Shown here: positions 41,585-49,774 of the stretch, piece after piece
Layout: each line of letters opens with the position of its first letter
Numbering within the stretch: the stretch's first letter is position 1
Origin: DASUGC01 sp035606665
GTDB taxonomy: Bacteria > Acidobacteriota > Vicinamibacteria > Vicinamibacterales > SCN-69-37
NCBI GenBank assembly: GCA_035606665.1
Contig: DATNEY010000032.1
Span: forward strand, 248,001-312,000
Direction: 5' to 3'
DNA: 64,000 bases
The notes under the pieces: model-generated
Seen by the model: only the letters and a program-made list of their open reading frames with translations
Databases searched by the model: none
What the model was told of the DNA's origin: nothing
Translations under genes and position numbers: made by a program

Positions 41585-42705
41585 ATCCCGATCTTCTGGC
41601 AGGTGTCGATGAGCTCCTTCTTCACCATGGCGGGGCTCTCGAAGACGCGGAAACCGGACTCCAGATAGTTCTTCGCCGTGCGTTTGTAGGATGGCGTCAG
41701 ACCCTCTTCCGCGTCGAACTCCGCCAGAATCTTGGGTTTGGCGGCGCGGAACTTCTCGAAGACCGGCTGCCATTCCGCAAGCGTCCGGCACGGCCCGCGA
41801 TAGAGGCGATCCCGGACGTCGGTGATGGGCAGGCCCCTCGCCGGCACCGCATACCCGGCGCCGACGACGCCCGAATAGTCCCAGTCGTACGGCACCGGAT
41901 AGCGCACCGTGTCCTGCGTCTGCACCAGGCGCATGTTGTGCTGGACCATGAGCGACAGATCGGTATTGCCGATCAGGTACTCGAACAGCATGACGAGCGC
42001 CAGCGTGTCCCGCTCGACTCTCGGAAACGTCGCGTTCTCGAGCGCGATGATTCGGCCCTCCATCCGCTTCGCCACATCGTCGTCGTCTTCGATGAACAGC
42101 CCGGCTTCCTCGGCCGTGACCTTGCCGGTGGAGGCATCGACGTACGTCATCTTTGCGACGCGCGTGCGGAACGATCGCGGTGTGAGCAGATTGAACGCGC
42201 GGTACAGCACGTGCTCGCGGAGGACGACGTCCTCCGATCCCTTGCGGCAGTGCGTGCCGAGCTTGATCGGACCGTGCCCGTCGAAGACCGTGTTTCGCAC
42301 GGTTGCCTTGTCGAACTCGAGGAGCAGCGGCGCGAACGAGCAGGTGCCGGCATTCCGGCGGGAATGCCCGCGCGTCCGGATCTTGAGCGGCACGGAAACG
42401 GTCGAGCCGTCATTGGCTGAAAACTCAATCGTCGCCGGGAACATCACCTCGCTCTTGGGGTCCCGGTCCCGATTGACGGCGCGGAAGTCGGCTTTGAGTC
42501 TCACCGGCAGGGGATCGTTCGATCGGAACAGGCGCCGGCGTTCGGCTTCGCGTTTGCGATCCGCCATCACTGCCGGCTCGGGCCATGGCTTGTCGGTGGG
42601 CGGCGATTGCGGCGGCTTCTGCGTCGCCTGCCTGGCCGACGGCGCGGCAGCCAGCAGAACCGTCGCGGTGAGTACGACACGCCACACGGTTCGCCGGAAC
42701 ATCAT
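41581..42705 (-). CDS. Secreted conserved protein, possibly remotely CotH-like
   Basis: 374 residues with a signal peptide (TVWRVVLTATVLLAAAPSARQ). Elements reminiscent of CotH-type atypical kinases: VPLKIRTRGHSRR, PLLLEFDKATVR, DVVLREHVLYRAFNLLTPRSFRTRVAKMTYVD, EEAGLFIEDDDDVAKR, YLIGNTDLSLMVQHNMRL and VPYDWDYSGVVG, with Asp-x-Asp near where CotH coordinates metal. The match is by eye and weak. It overlaps the phosphatase gene by 4 bp, and both lie beside a VTC-domain gene; CotH-like and VTC proteins co-occur in other bacteria, which supports the idea. Function unproven. Confidence 0.6.
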   Translation of the reverse strand: MMFRRTVWRVVLTATVLLAAAPSARQATQKPPQSPPTDKPWPEPAVMADRKREAERRRLFRSNDPLPVRLKADFRAVNRDRDPKSEVMFPATIEFSANDGSTVSVPLKIRTRGHSRRNAGTCSFAPLLLEFDKATVRNTVFDGHGPIKLGTHCRKGSEDVVLREHVLYRAFNLLTPRSFRTRVAKMTYVDASTGKVTAEEAGLFIEDDDDVAKRMEGRIIALENATFPRVERDTLALVMLFEYLIGNTDLSLMVQHNMRLVQTQDTVRYPVPYDWDYSGVVGAGYAVPARGLPITDVRDRLYRGPCRTLAEWQPVFEKFRAAKPKILAEFDAEEGLTPSYKRTAKNYLESGFRVFESPAMVKKELIDTCQKIGM

Positions 42706-43733
42706 TTCCCGCCTCCGCGAAGCACCTGCTGGCCGTCCGCGTAAATGGCCGTAACGACATCGCCGCGGATCTCGAGCGCCGACGCGCGGCCCGTAGGAAG
42801 GTACGCGGGCTGCATTCCGGTATCAATCAGGAAGACTCGTTTGTTGAACCGGGTCCGGATGGGACCAGGCTCCGCCGTGTGCCCGAGCACGAACATCCGC
42901 GCGCCCTGCGCCGCCAGTATCTTTTCGAATTCCGGAGCGAAGGAATCCTCAGGCTCGAGCGCGAGGCCGCGGTACCACATCGGTCCGTCCTCTCGCGTCG
43001 AGAGCGCCTTGGTCAACTCCGCCCTTGTCTTCTCCAGGTCTCGCCCCAGTTCGCGTCGAACTGTGTCGTTGATCGCGGTGCACGACATCAATGCCACAGC
43101 CGGACTGATGCCGCCATGCATGAACACGATGCCGTTGATTCTGATGACGGGATCCAGCGTACGGAGGTAGATGCCAAGATCCTGATCCGGCCTGAAGGCC
43201 CTCAGCATTTCGACCATGCCAAGCGGCGTTGTCTCCGCGGCTGCGGCGCGCTGATTGGCGGGAACGCTCTCGAGCGCCTGTCGGCGGATCTCCTCGGAAT
43301 CTCTCGTAACAAAGGCCTCGTATTCGCCGGGATCGACGTACCGGTAATCGCGCACGAGGCGCATCGCCTCGTGATTACCCATGAGCGAATGCACGGCGCC
43401 ACCAGCCGAGCTGGCTTCCTTCGCGAGGCGGCGCAGGAATTCGAGCACCTTCCTGGAATCCGGCCCGCGGTCGAGCACATCGCCGGTCTGCACGAGATGT
43501 GTCTTGCCGCCGCTCCACTTGTTGCCGGCGTCGATGACCTGCGCCGTCTTGAGGATGCCGAGGAAGCGGTCGTATGCGCCGTGGACGTCGCCAACGGCGA
43601 CGATGCGCTCGACATTGTCGAGTTCGCAGGGAGCAGCCGGGACAAAAGGTTCGGTGCGGCCTGTCGCCGCTGCACAGGCGGCGGCGAGAAGGGCGGCCGC
43701 GAGTGCGGTGCGCTGTCGTCCGGTCAGAAGCAT
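42702..43733 (-). CDS. PPP-type metallophosphoesterase (Shewanella-like)
   Basis: 343 residues from the ATG at 43733; longer in-frame starts overlap the divergent gene. The N-terminus LAAALLAAACAAATGRTEPF is a signal peptide, possibly lipoprotein-like with Cys about 19. The metal site motifs are in order: GDVHGAYD, GDVLDRGPDS, GNHEAMRL, FMHGGIS and LGHTAEPG, those of the PPP serine/threonine-phosphatase superfamily, bacterial secreted branch. Conserved YRGLALEPED is found in Shewanella-like phosphatases. It may hydrolyse phosphoproteins or nucleotide phosphates in the periplasm. Upstream is the divergent VTC gene, only 28 bp away. Confidence 0.85.
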   Translation of the reverse strand: MLLTGRQRTALAAALLAAACAAATGRTEPFVPAAPCELDNVERIVAVGDVHGAYDRFLGILKTAQVIDAGNKWSGGKTHLVQTGDVLDRGPDSRKVLEFLRRLAKEASSAGGAVHSLMGNHEAMRLVRDYRYVDPGEYEAFVTRDSEEIRRQALESVPANQRAAAAETTPLGMVEMLRAFRPDQDLGIYLRTLDPVIRINGIVFMHGGISPAVALMSCTAINDTVRRELGRDLEKTRAELTKALSTREDGPMWYRGLALEPEDSFAPEFEKILAAQGARMFVLGHTAEPGPIRTRFNKRVFLIDTGMQPAYLPTGRASALEIRGDVVTAIYADGQQVLRGGGK

Positions 43734-43761
43734 GGAGAGTGGTGCTATGTTACCCGCACTC

Positions 43762-44484
43762 ATGAGGGGATTCGATTCCAGGGAGACCCGTGACTTCGCG
43801 CGTGAGACGAAGTTCCTCGTGGACGCGAAGCGGCTGGAGGATGTCCGGGCCTGGGCGCGGGAACACCTGGGCCGCGACCCCCATGGCACGGGCGAACACG
43901 GCGACCTCTATGCGACAACGAGCCTGTATTTCGACACGGCTGCATTCGACGTCTACCGCCGCAACAGCTCTCACGCACGCGGCAAATTCAGGATCCGTCG
44001 GTACGGGCTCCTGGACTTTATCTTCCTCGAGCGCAAGATGCGGACCGACCGGATCCTGGCCAAACGCCGCACCACGGTTCCACTCGAGGCATTGCAGAAG
44101 ATCGCGGATCCGCAACCGGATCCAACCTGGCCGGGCTTCTGGTTCCATCGGAGGCTCCTGATCAGGGGCCTGCTGCCGATGGTGCAGATTTCGTACGATC
44201 GAACGGCCCGCCTGAGCATCGTGGAAGGCGATCCCGTGCGGTTCACGATCGACACCAATCTCCGAGTACTGCCGATGCCGGACCGGGCCTTCATTCCCGG
44301 CGCGGGTTTCCCGGTCATCGAGGACAAGGCCATCGTCGAAATGAAGTACCGCCGGGAGCCGCCGGCCTTGCTCCGCCGCGCTATCGAAACGTTCAAGCTC
44401 ACTCCTGTGGCGATCTCCAAGTACCGGCTCGGCTCCGACGCACTTGGCCAGGTGACACAGCAGCAGAACGCGATGGAGTCCTAG
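43762..44484 (+). CDS. VTC-domain protein, probable polyphosphate polymerase
   Basis: 240 residues from the ATG at 43762. The triphosphate-tunnel fold of VTC polymerases is clear: E-x-K in ETKFLVDAKRL (Lys17), TSLYFDTAAFDVYR, KFRIRRYG (basic cluster 75-80), FLERKMRTDRILAKRRT (Glu90, Lys92, Lys101), ISYDRTARL (Arg147), FTIDTNLRV, AIVEMKYRREPP (Glu193, Lys195) and the final SKY (Lys220). These are positions for phosphate chain and metal in yeast Vtc4, so polyphosphate synthesis from ATP is likely. Predicted cytoplasmic; no membrane helix. Its stop overlaps the next gene by 1 bp. Confidence 0.88.
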   Translation: MRGFDSRETRDFARETKFLVDAKRLEDVRAWAREHLGRDPHGTGEHGDLYATTSLYFDTAAFDVYRRNSSHARGKFRIRRYGLLDFIFLERKMRTDRILAKRRTTVPLEALQKIADPQPDPTWPGFWFHRRLLIRGLLPMVQISYDRTARLSIVEGDPVRFTIDTNLRVLPMPDRAFIPGAGFPVIEDKAIVEMKYRREPPALLRRAIETFKLTPVAISKYRLGSDALGQVTQQQNAMES

Positions 44485-45326
44485 TGCCGTCGGAGCTGGT
44501 GCTCAGATCCGTCCTGTTCGTCCCGGCGACGCGACCGGATAGATTCGAGAAAGCTCTGGCTTCAGGTGCGGACGCGATCGTCATCGACCTCGAAGACGCG
44601 GTGGAGCCCGGCCGGAAAGCCGAGGCGCGGGACCTCGCGGGCACGTTTCTGGCTGGGTTGGGTGACACGACCGCGGCCGTTCTGATCCGGGTCAACGCCG
44701 CGGGCTCCGAATGGATCGACGACGACTGTGACTGGGTCCGCGGTTTTCACATCGACGGTGTCGTCGTTCCAAAAGCAGAGAATCCTGAATCGATTGAAGC
44801 CGTCGCGAACGTCGTCCACAACCACACCGTGCTGCCGCTGCTCGAGACGGCCCGCGGCATCCTCGGCGCGCCGGAGATTCTCACCGCCAACGCCGACGTT
44901 CCTGCGGTGCTTTTCGGCGCTGAAGACCTGACAGCGGAGCTCGGGATTCCACGCACGCTCGAAGCCGGCGAATTGCTCTACGCGCGATCGCGGGTGGTGC
45001 TTGCGGCCGCAGCGATCGGCGCCGATCCCATCGACGCAGTGTGGGTGAAGATCGCCGATTCAGAATCACTGAGGACGGACGCCCATCGCGCGAAGTCTCT
45101 TGGCTTCCGCGGCAAGATGGCGATCCATCCCGATCAAGTGTCGATCATCAATGAAGTCTTCAGTCCTTCGGCCAACGAGATTGCCGCCGCGCGGAAGCTC
45201 ATCGAAGCCGACGAGCGCGCGCGTGCCGATGGCGACGGTGTATTCAGACTCGGCGACGAGATGGTCGATGCGCCAGTGATCAAGCGGGCGCGGCGAGTCG
45301 TTGAACTTGCGGATCGGCTCACTTAG
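44484..45326 (+). CDS. CitE-like CoA-ester lyase (HpcH/HpaI family)
   Basis: 280 residues from a GTG overlapping the previous stop. LVLRSVLFVPATRPDRFEKALASGADAIVIDLEDAV is the standard opening of the citrate lyase beta / malyl-CoA lyase family; VLIRVNAAGSEW, GVVVPKAEN, PLLETARGILGA (catalytic-site Glu), FGAEDLTAELGI (metal Asp) and GFRGKMAIHPDQVSIINEVFSP follow. It cleaves or forms C-C bonds in acyl-CoA hydroxyacids; the exact substrate (citramalyl-, malyl- or methylmalyl-CoA) cannot be told. It lacks citrate lyase alpha and gamma neighbours. Converges with the PQQ gene, overlapping by 8 bp. Confidence 0.88.
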   Translation: MPSELVLRSVLFVPATRPDRFEKALASGADAIVIDLEDAVEPGRKAEARDLAGTFLAGLGDTTAAVLIRVNAAGSEWIDDDCDWVRGFHIDGVVVPKAENPESIEAVANVVHNHTVLPLLETARGILGAPEILTANADVPAVLFGAEDLTAELGIPRTLEAGELLYARSRVVLAAAAIGADPIDAVWVKIADSESLRTDAHRAKSLGFRGKMAIHPDQVSIINEVFSPSANEIAAARKLIEADERARADGDGVFRLGDEMVDAPVIKRARRVVELADRLT

Positions 45327-46731
45327 CTCCGACCGCGAAGATTCTGTCGTCGCTCCGCAGGAAGATCCTTCCCTTCGAAGCGGCCGGTGACGCCACCAGC
45401 CTCGCGTCGAGGTCGTTCTCAGCCAGTACTTCAGCCGTGCGGCTCGCGCGCATGACGAGCGTACGGCCGCCTTCGCTCACGAAGTAGACGCGGTCGCTCG
45501 TCGCGATGGGCGAGGCGGAAAATACGCCGGGCACGCGATGCTGCCAGACACGCTCCCCCGTCTTCGCATCCACGGCCGTGACGATGCCCGTGTCGTTCGC
45601 CATGAACAGCAGACCGTTCGCGTACACGAGCGACGACACGTACGGTGCGCCGGTCTCCACGTTCCAGATCACGTGAGAGCTGGTCACGTCGCCTTTGCCG
45701 CCCGGCTTCACGGCCAGGTACGGCCCGCTCCGGTAGCCGCGCGACATGTAGACGATGCCGTCGTGAACGACCGGCACCGGGATCGGAAACCGGTTCGGCC
45801 CGCCGGTGTTCCACAGATGCCGGCCCGACAACGCGTCGTAGGCGTCCACGCGTTCGCTCGAATTCACCAGCACTTCGGCTCTGGCTTCGCCGGCTGGGCC
45901 GGCCGGTCCTGTGACGACGAACGGTGTGCTGTAGGACGAAAGACCCTTACCGCGATCGGCCTTCCACCGCTCCTTGCCCGTGCGCTTGTCCAGCGCGAGC
46001 AGGTACGACGCCGGAGCGTGATCGCACAGCAGGAACAACAGATCGCCGTGCACCGTGGGCGAGCTCGCGTGTCCCCACTGAATGTCGAATGGCGAGATCT
46101 CGGCGCCAAGATGCCGCTGCCACGCCACCTTGCCGTCCAGCGTCAGCGCAACGAGTTGTCCGGTTCCGAACCACGCATAGATCAGCGACCCGTCGCTCGC
46201 TGGACTCGGCGTCGCCAGGTTGTGCTTGTCGTGCACGCCAGTCAGGACGCCGGTGGCCTCGAGCCTGTGCTGCCACAGCTCGCGCCCGTCGGCGAACGAG
46301 AACGCCTGCACCAGGAAGAACGTCTTGCCGTCCGGATTCGCGGCCGATCCGATCGCACGTTCTCCGGCCGCAGTGGGATCGCCGCCTTGTGTGAGGCGCG
46401 GATGATTCCCAGGCCGGCGCACGCCCGATCCGATTTGAGACGTGACGATCACTCGATCACCGATGACGATCGGTGTCGACACACCCTCACCGCCGAGCCT
46501 GGCTGTCCACGCGATGTTCTCGCTCGCGCTCCACTTCAGCGGCAGATTCGCATCGGTGGACACGCCGGTCGCAAGCGGGCCGCGCCACTGCGGCCAGTCT
46601 TCCTTGATCGGCGGGGACCCCTGCACCCCGCCTGGCTCGGTTGCTCGCGGGGCCCCGTCGCCCCGCTCCGCAACCTGCGCGCTGACCGCAACGGATGCGA
46701 TGACGGCGGCAATGAAAATGAACCTAGGCAT
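45319..46731 (-). CDS. Secreted PQQ-type beta-propeller protein
   Basis: 470 residues with a signal peptide (FIFIAAVIASVAVSAQ). WPQWRGPLATGVS and repeated blades with W-x-x-x-L / ALDKRTGKERWK, AYDALSGRHLWN and AVDAKTGERVWQHR define a PQQ-like seven- or eight-bladed propeller, related to BamB and quinoprotein dehydrogenases. The quinone-binding and calcium residues are not obvious, so it may be a structural or binding propeller rather than an enzyme. Residues ERGDGAPRATEPGGVQGSPP, between signal peptide and first blade, are encoded by a dispersed repeat (46610-46672). Ends 23 bp from the ADOP gene. Confidence 0.88.
   Translation of the reverse strand: MPRFIFIAAVIASVAVSAQVAERGDGAPRATEPGGVQGSPPIKEDWPQWRGPLATGVSTDANLPLKWSASENIAWTARLGGEGVSTPIVIGDRVIVTSQIGSGVRRPGNHPRLTQGGDPTAAGERAIGSAANPDGKTFFLVQAFSFADGRELWQHRLEATGVLTGVHDKHNLATPSPASDGSLIYAWFGTGQLVALTLDGKVAWQRHLGAEISPFDIQWGHASSPTVHGDLLFLLCDHAPASYLLALDKRTGKERWKADRGKGLSSYSTPFVVTGPAGPAGEARAEVLVNSSERVDAYDALSGRHLWNTGGPNRFPIPVPVVHDGIVYMSRGYRSGPYLAVKPGGKGDVTSSHVIWNVETGAPYVSSLVYANGLLFMANDTGIVTAVDAKTGERVWQHRVPGVFSASPIATSDRVYFVSEGGRTLVMRASRTAEVLAENDLDARLVASPAASKGRIFLRSDDRIFAVGAK
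46610..46672. repeat. Two-hairpin element, copy 2 (inside the PQQ gene)
   Basis: GGCGGGGACCCCTGCACCCC then GCGGGGCCCCGTCGCCCCGC and CTCCG. This is the same two-part architecture as 25969-26079 and 55266-55372, here translated in frame as the linker after the signal peptide. Confidence 0.7.
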
Positions 46732-46754
46732 GCGCCTATTATGCCGGCGACCTC

Positions 46755-49367
46755 CTAGCCCTCCCGCAGAATCGTCGCCGGGTCGATCCTGACCGCCCTT
46801 CGAGCCGGCAGGTAACCAGCCACGACCGCGACCAGAATCACTCCGGCGCAGACGGCGGCCAGTGTCAGTGGATCGCTCGGTTCGACGCCGAAGAGCTGCG
46901 CGCGAAGAACTCCGCCGATTGCGAGTGCCCCGATGAGGCCGACCGCGGCGCCGATTGCCGCCAGGAGCAGTCCCTGACGAAGCACGAGGCTCAGCACCGA
47001 GGCGGACTCGGCGCCGAGCGCGAGCCGGATGCCGAACTCGCGCGTCCGCTGCTCGGTCGCGTGGCTGACCACGCCATAGATGCCCGTCGCCGCGAGCAGC
47101 AGCCCGATCAACGCGAAACCGCCGACGAGGTTGAGTGACAGCCGGCGTCCACCCACGGATTCTGAGAGCAATGACGTCATTGTGTGGACGTTCGTCATCG
47201 GCCGGTCCGGATCGATGGCCTTCAGCTCCGCGCGCACGGCCGTAATCAGCGTTTCCGGCGGCACGGTCGATTTCACGGCGACGTCGAACGAACTGTCCGG
47301 GCGCTGTTTGAAGCTCACGTAGACGGCCGGATTGTCCGGATCATCGAGCCCGTTGTGCTTCACGTCGGCAACGACACCGATGACGGTCTGAAACCCGTCC
47401 ATGTCCCAGTTGAAGCCCACGCGTTTGCCGACGGCGCTTTCGTTCGGAAACCACCGGCGCGCGAATGCTTCGCTCACAACCATCACTGCCTGCGCCTTGC
47501 CGTCATCGGAATCAGCGAACGTTCTGCCTTCGCGGACCTGGATTCCAAGTGTCTCGAAGTACGCGGGCGAGACGATGCGCTTCTGGCTCATTGGCGCCTC
47601 GCCCGGCGCGAAGGTACGGCCTTCAATCGTGAGGCCGCCGTTCGTGTCACTGCCCGCCATCGGCAGCTCGCTGGCGAGTCCGGCGGACGCAACGCCGGGC
47701 ACGCGGGCGAGGCGATCGAGCACCTGCTCGAAGTAGCGCGTCTGCTCTGTGGAATTCGGGTACTTCGCCTGTGATGTCGACAGGCGGAACGTGAGTACGG
47801 AGTCGCCCGTAAACCCCTTGTCAACGGCGAGCAAGCTGGCCATGCTACGGCCGAGCAGGCCTGCCCCCGCCAGCAGCATCAGGGTGAGAGCGATTTCGAG
47901 AACCACGAAGGAGCTGCGCAGCCGATCGCGGCCAAAGGCGACGCGCGCGCCGTCGCGCAGGTCGCGTGTGACAGACGCACGGCCCGCACGCAAGGCCGGC
48001 ATGATGCCGAAGACGATGCCGACGACGAACGAGAGCGTGAAGCCGAAGCCGAGGACGGTCCAGTTGACGGACAGGTCGTAGATGCCGGCTTCGGCCAGGA
48101 CCGGCAACGTGGAGACGCCTCGGATGACGAGCCAGGCGACGAGTACGCCCGCGAGGCCGCCGGCGGCGGAAAGAATCACGCTCTCGGTCAGCAACTGGCT
48201 CACGATGCGGCGGCGGCCGGCGCCTACTGCGAGCCGGACGGCTATTTCCCGTCTGCGGCCGACGCCTCTCGCGAGAAGGAGGTTTGCCAGATTGGCGCAG
48301 GTGATCAGCAGGAGGAAGCCGACTGCCACCATCAGGCTCAGCAGTACGGCTCGCGAGTCCCGTACGAGCCTGTCGCGAAAGGGGAAGACAACGACACGCG
48401 GACGCGGCTGAACATCCGGATTCGCACGAAGGACCGCCGCCTGGAGCTGTTCCTGCGCCATTACGTTCGACTGCCCGGGCTTCAGGCGGGCTACGGTGCC
48501 GAGAAAGTTCAGGCTGGCGGGCGCATTCTGCTCGGTGAGCCGCAATGGACCAAATACGTCCACTGGATCGGTGGTCGGCCCCACGCCTCTGAACCAGGCG
48601 GGCAGAACACCAACGATCGTGAATGTCTGGTCATTGAGAATGATCCGCCGGCCGGGAATACTTCGATCAGCCGCGTACTTCCGTTTCCACAGCGCCTCGC
48701 TGATCAGGACAATCGGCTCGGCGGAGCGGGCTTCATCGGCCCTCGTGAAGAGCGATCCGACGACGGGCTGAACGCCGAGCACCGAGAACAACGACGCGGT
48801 GCTCCTGATACCCGCCAGGCGCTCGGCATCGCCGGAATCGCGGAGTGTCGCGCTCCAATTGAAGTAGCCGGCGACCTCGTCGAATACGCCGAAGTCGTCT
48901 CGCCACTGGAGGAGCTGCGGATAGTTCAATGGCATGGAGTCCGCGACGCTCGATCCATTCGTGGGCACGACGAGCCCCTGCGGATCTTTGAACGGCAGCG
49001 GTTTCAGAAGCGCCGCATGCACGACGCTGAAGATCGCCGTGGTCGCGCCGATGCCGAGCGCAAGCGTCGTGATGATCACGGCGGTGAACCCCGGCGCGCG
49101 TTTCAGCAAGCGGAGCGAGAACCTGGCGTCCTGAAGAAGATGTGTCATGGGGCGAGTCCTCGAGGGGCGCGCGACTTGTCCGTACCGGCGCGGACGGCGT
49201 GTGAACGACGAACGAATCGCCTGCCGCCAGTACCAGCGGCGGGCGCGGGTGTAGCCATCGTGCGTCGCGCGATCCGCGAATTCCTCGGCGAGATCACCAA
49301 GCGCGAACTCGCGCTCATCGGCAGGAAGCGCCTGTGCGAGCAGCCAGATGGCCAGGCGGGGCGGCAT
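46755..49367 (-). CDS. ADOP-type FtsX/MacB-like permease
   Basis: 870 residues. The ATG at 49367 is firmly placed because it overlaps the PadR stop (TGATG). Residues 1-75 (LAIWLLAQALPADEREFALGDLAEEF) are the N-terminal region typical of acidobacterial duplicated orphan permeases. Next come helix 1 (GFTAVIITTLALGIGATTAIFSVV), a periplasmic MacB core, three FtsX helices from about 405, a second helix and core, and a final FtsX triplet ending PARRAVRIDPATILREG. There is no ATPase gene beside it, as expected for orphan permeases. Likely a MacB-like mechanotransmission or efflux component controlled by the PadR protein. Confidence 0.92.
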   Translation of the reverse strand: MPPRLAIWLLAQALPADEREFALGDLAEEFADRATHDGYTRARRWYWRQAIRSSFTRRPRRYGQVARPSRTRPMTHLLQDARFSLRLLKRAPGFTAVIITTLALGIGATTAIFSVVHAALLKPLPFKDPQGLVVPTNGSSVADSMPLNYPQLLQWRDDFGVFDEVAGYFNWSATLRDSGDAERLAGIRSTASLFSVLGVQPVVGSLFTRADEARSAEPIVLISEALWKRKYAADRSIPGRRIILNDQTFTIVGVLPAWFRGVGPTTDPVDVFGPLRLTEQNAPASLNFLGTVARLKPGQSNVMAQEQLQAAVLRANPDVQPRPRVVVFPFRDRLVRDSRAVLLSLMVAVGFLLLITCANLANLLLARGVGRRREIAVRLAVGAGRRRIVSQLLTESVILSAAGGLAGVLVAWLVIRGVSTLPVLAEAGIYDLSVNWTVLGFGFTLSFVVGIVFGIMPALRAGRASVTRDLRDGARVAFGRDRLRSSFVVLEIALTLMLLAGAGLLGRSMASLLAVDKGFTGDSVLTFRLSTSQAKYPNSTEQTRYFEQVLDRLARVPGVASAGLASELPMAGSDTNGGLTIEGRTFAPGEAPMSQKRIVSPAYFETLGIQVREGRTFADSDDGKAQAVMVVSEAFARRWFPNESAVGKRVGFNWDMDGFQTVIGVVADVKHNGLDDPDNPAVYVSFKQRPDSSFDVAVKSTVPPETLITAVRAELKAIDPDRPMTNVHTMTSLLSESVGGRRLSLNLVGGFALIGLLLAATGIYGVVSHATEQRTREFGIRLALGAESASVLSLVLRQGLLLAAIGAAVGLIGALAIGGVLRAQLFGVEPSDPLTLAAVCAGVILVAVVAGYLPARRAVRIDPATILREG

Positions 49368-49690
49368 CAGATGAGCCCCAGCCCCTCGACCATCAGTCCG
49401 AACGCCCGGCACGCCTGCGCGATCGCGCGCCGGCCCGCGGGGAGCAGGACGAAGTGTTTGCGCCGGCGCCCGCCCCGCTGGGGCGTGGGATCGCCGACGC
49501 GGGATCGCACGAGTCCCTTGGTTTCGAGCCGGTCGAGCGTCACGTACACGGCGCTGATGGCCAGATCGCGGCCGGTCCGGGCCTCGATCTCCCGCCGGAT
49601 CGTCGCGCCGTACGCCTCCGGCCCGAGCCGTACCAGCGCCAGCAGTACGAGTTGTTCGAATTCACCGAGAACCGGCTCGAGCTTCCCCAT
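49367..49690 (-). CDS. PadR-family transcriptional regulator
   Basis: 107 residues from the ATG at 49690; an in-frame ATG at 49711 lies inside the palindromic operator and would add 7 residues. Winged helix: LEPVLGEFEQLVLLALVRLGPEAYGATIRREIEARTGRDLAISAVYVTLDRLETKGLVRSRVGDPTPQRG condensed from the PadR N-terminal pattern, with VYVTLDRLE as recognition helix and GGRRRKHFVLLPAGRRAI as the wing. Member of the small PadR-s2 group. The stop overlaps the ADOP start, a pairing regarded as typical of Acidobacteriota. Probably represses the two-gene operon through 49690-49714. Confidence 0.9.
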   Translation of the reverse strand: MGKLEPVLGEFEQLVLLALVRLGPEAYGATIRREIEARTGRDLAISAVYVTLDRLETKGLVRSRVGDPTPQRGGRRRKHFVLLPAGRRAIAQACRAFGLMVEGLGLI

Positions 49691-49714
49691 ATAGTTCACA
49701 TTGTGAACCATATA
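49690..49714. promoter_or_regulatory. PadR operator palindrome
   Basis: GTTCACATTGTGAAC (49694-49708) is a perfect 15-bp inverted repeat, and TATA flanks extend the symmetry to about 25 bp. It overlaps both possible padR start codons, a position suited to autorepression. No Shine-Dalgarno sequence is visible, so the transcript may be nearly leaderless. Confidence 0.7.
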
Positions 49715-49774
49715 GACGGTGCCGTGCCGGCGGCGGTTAGCCTTGTTGCTTGCGGGTTGTGGGTTGCAGGTCGG

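Noticed and set aside
43381..43761. Upstream extension of the VTC gene to 43381
   Set aside because: The extra 127 codons are antisense to the phosphatase active-site region; the VTC fold begins right after the ATG at 43762.
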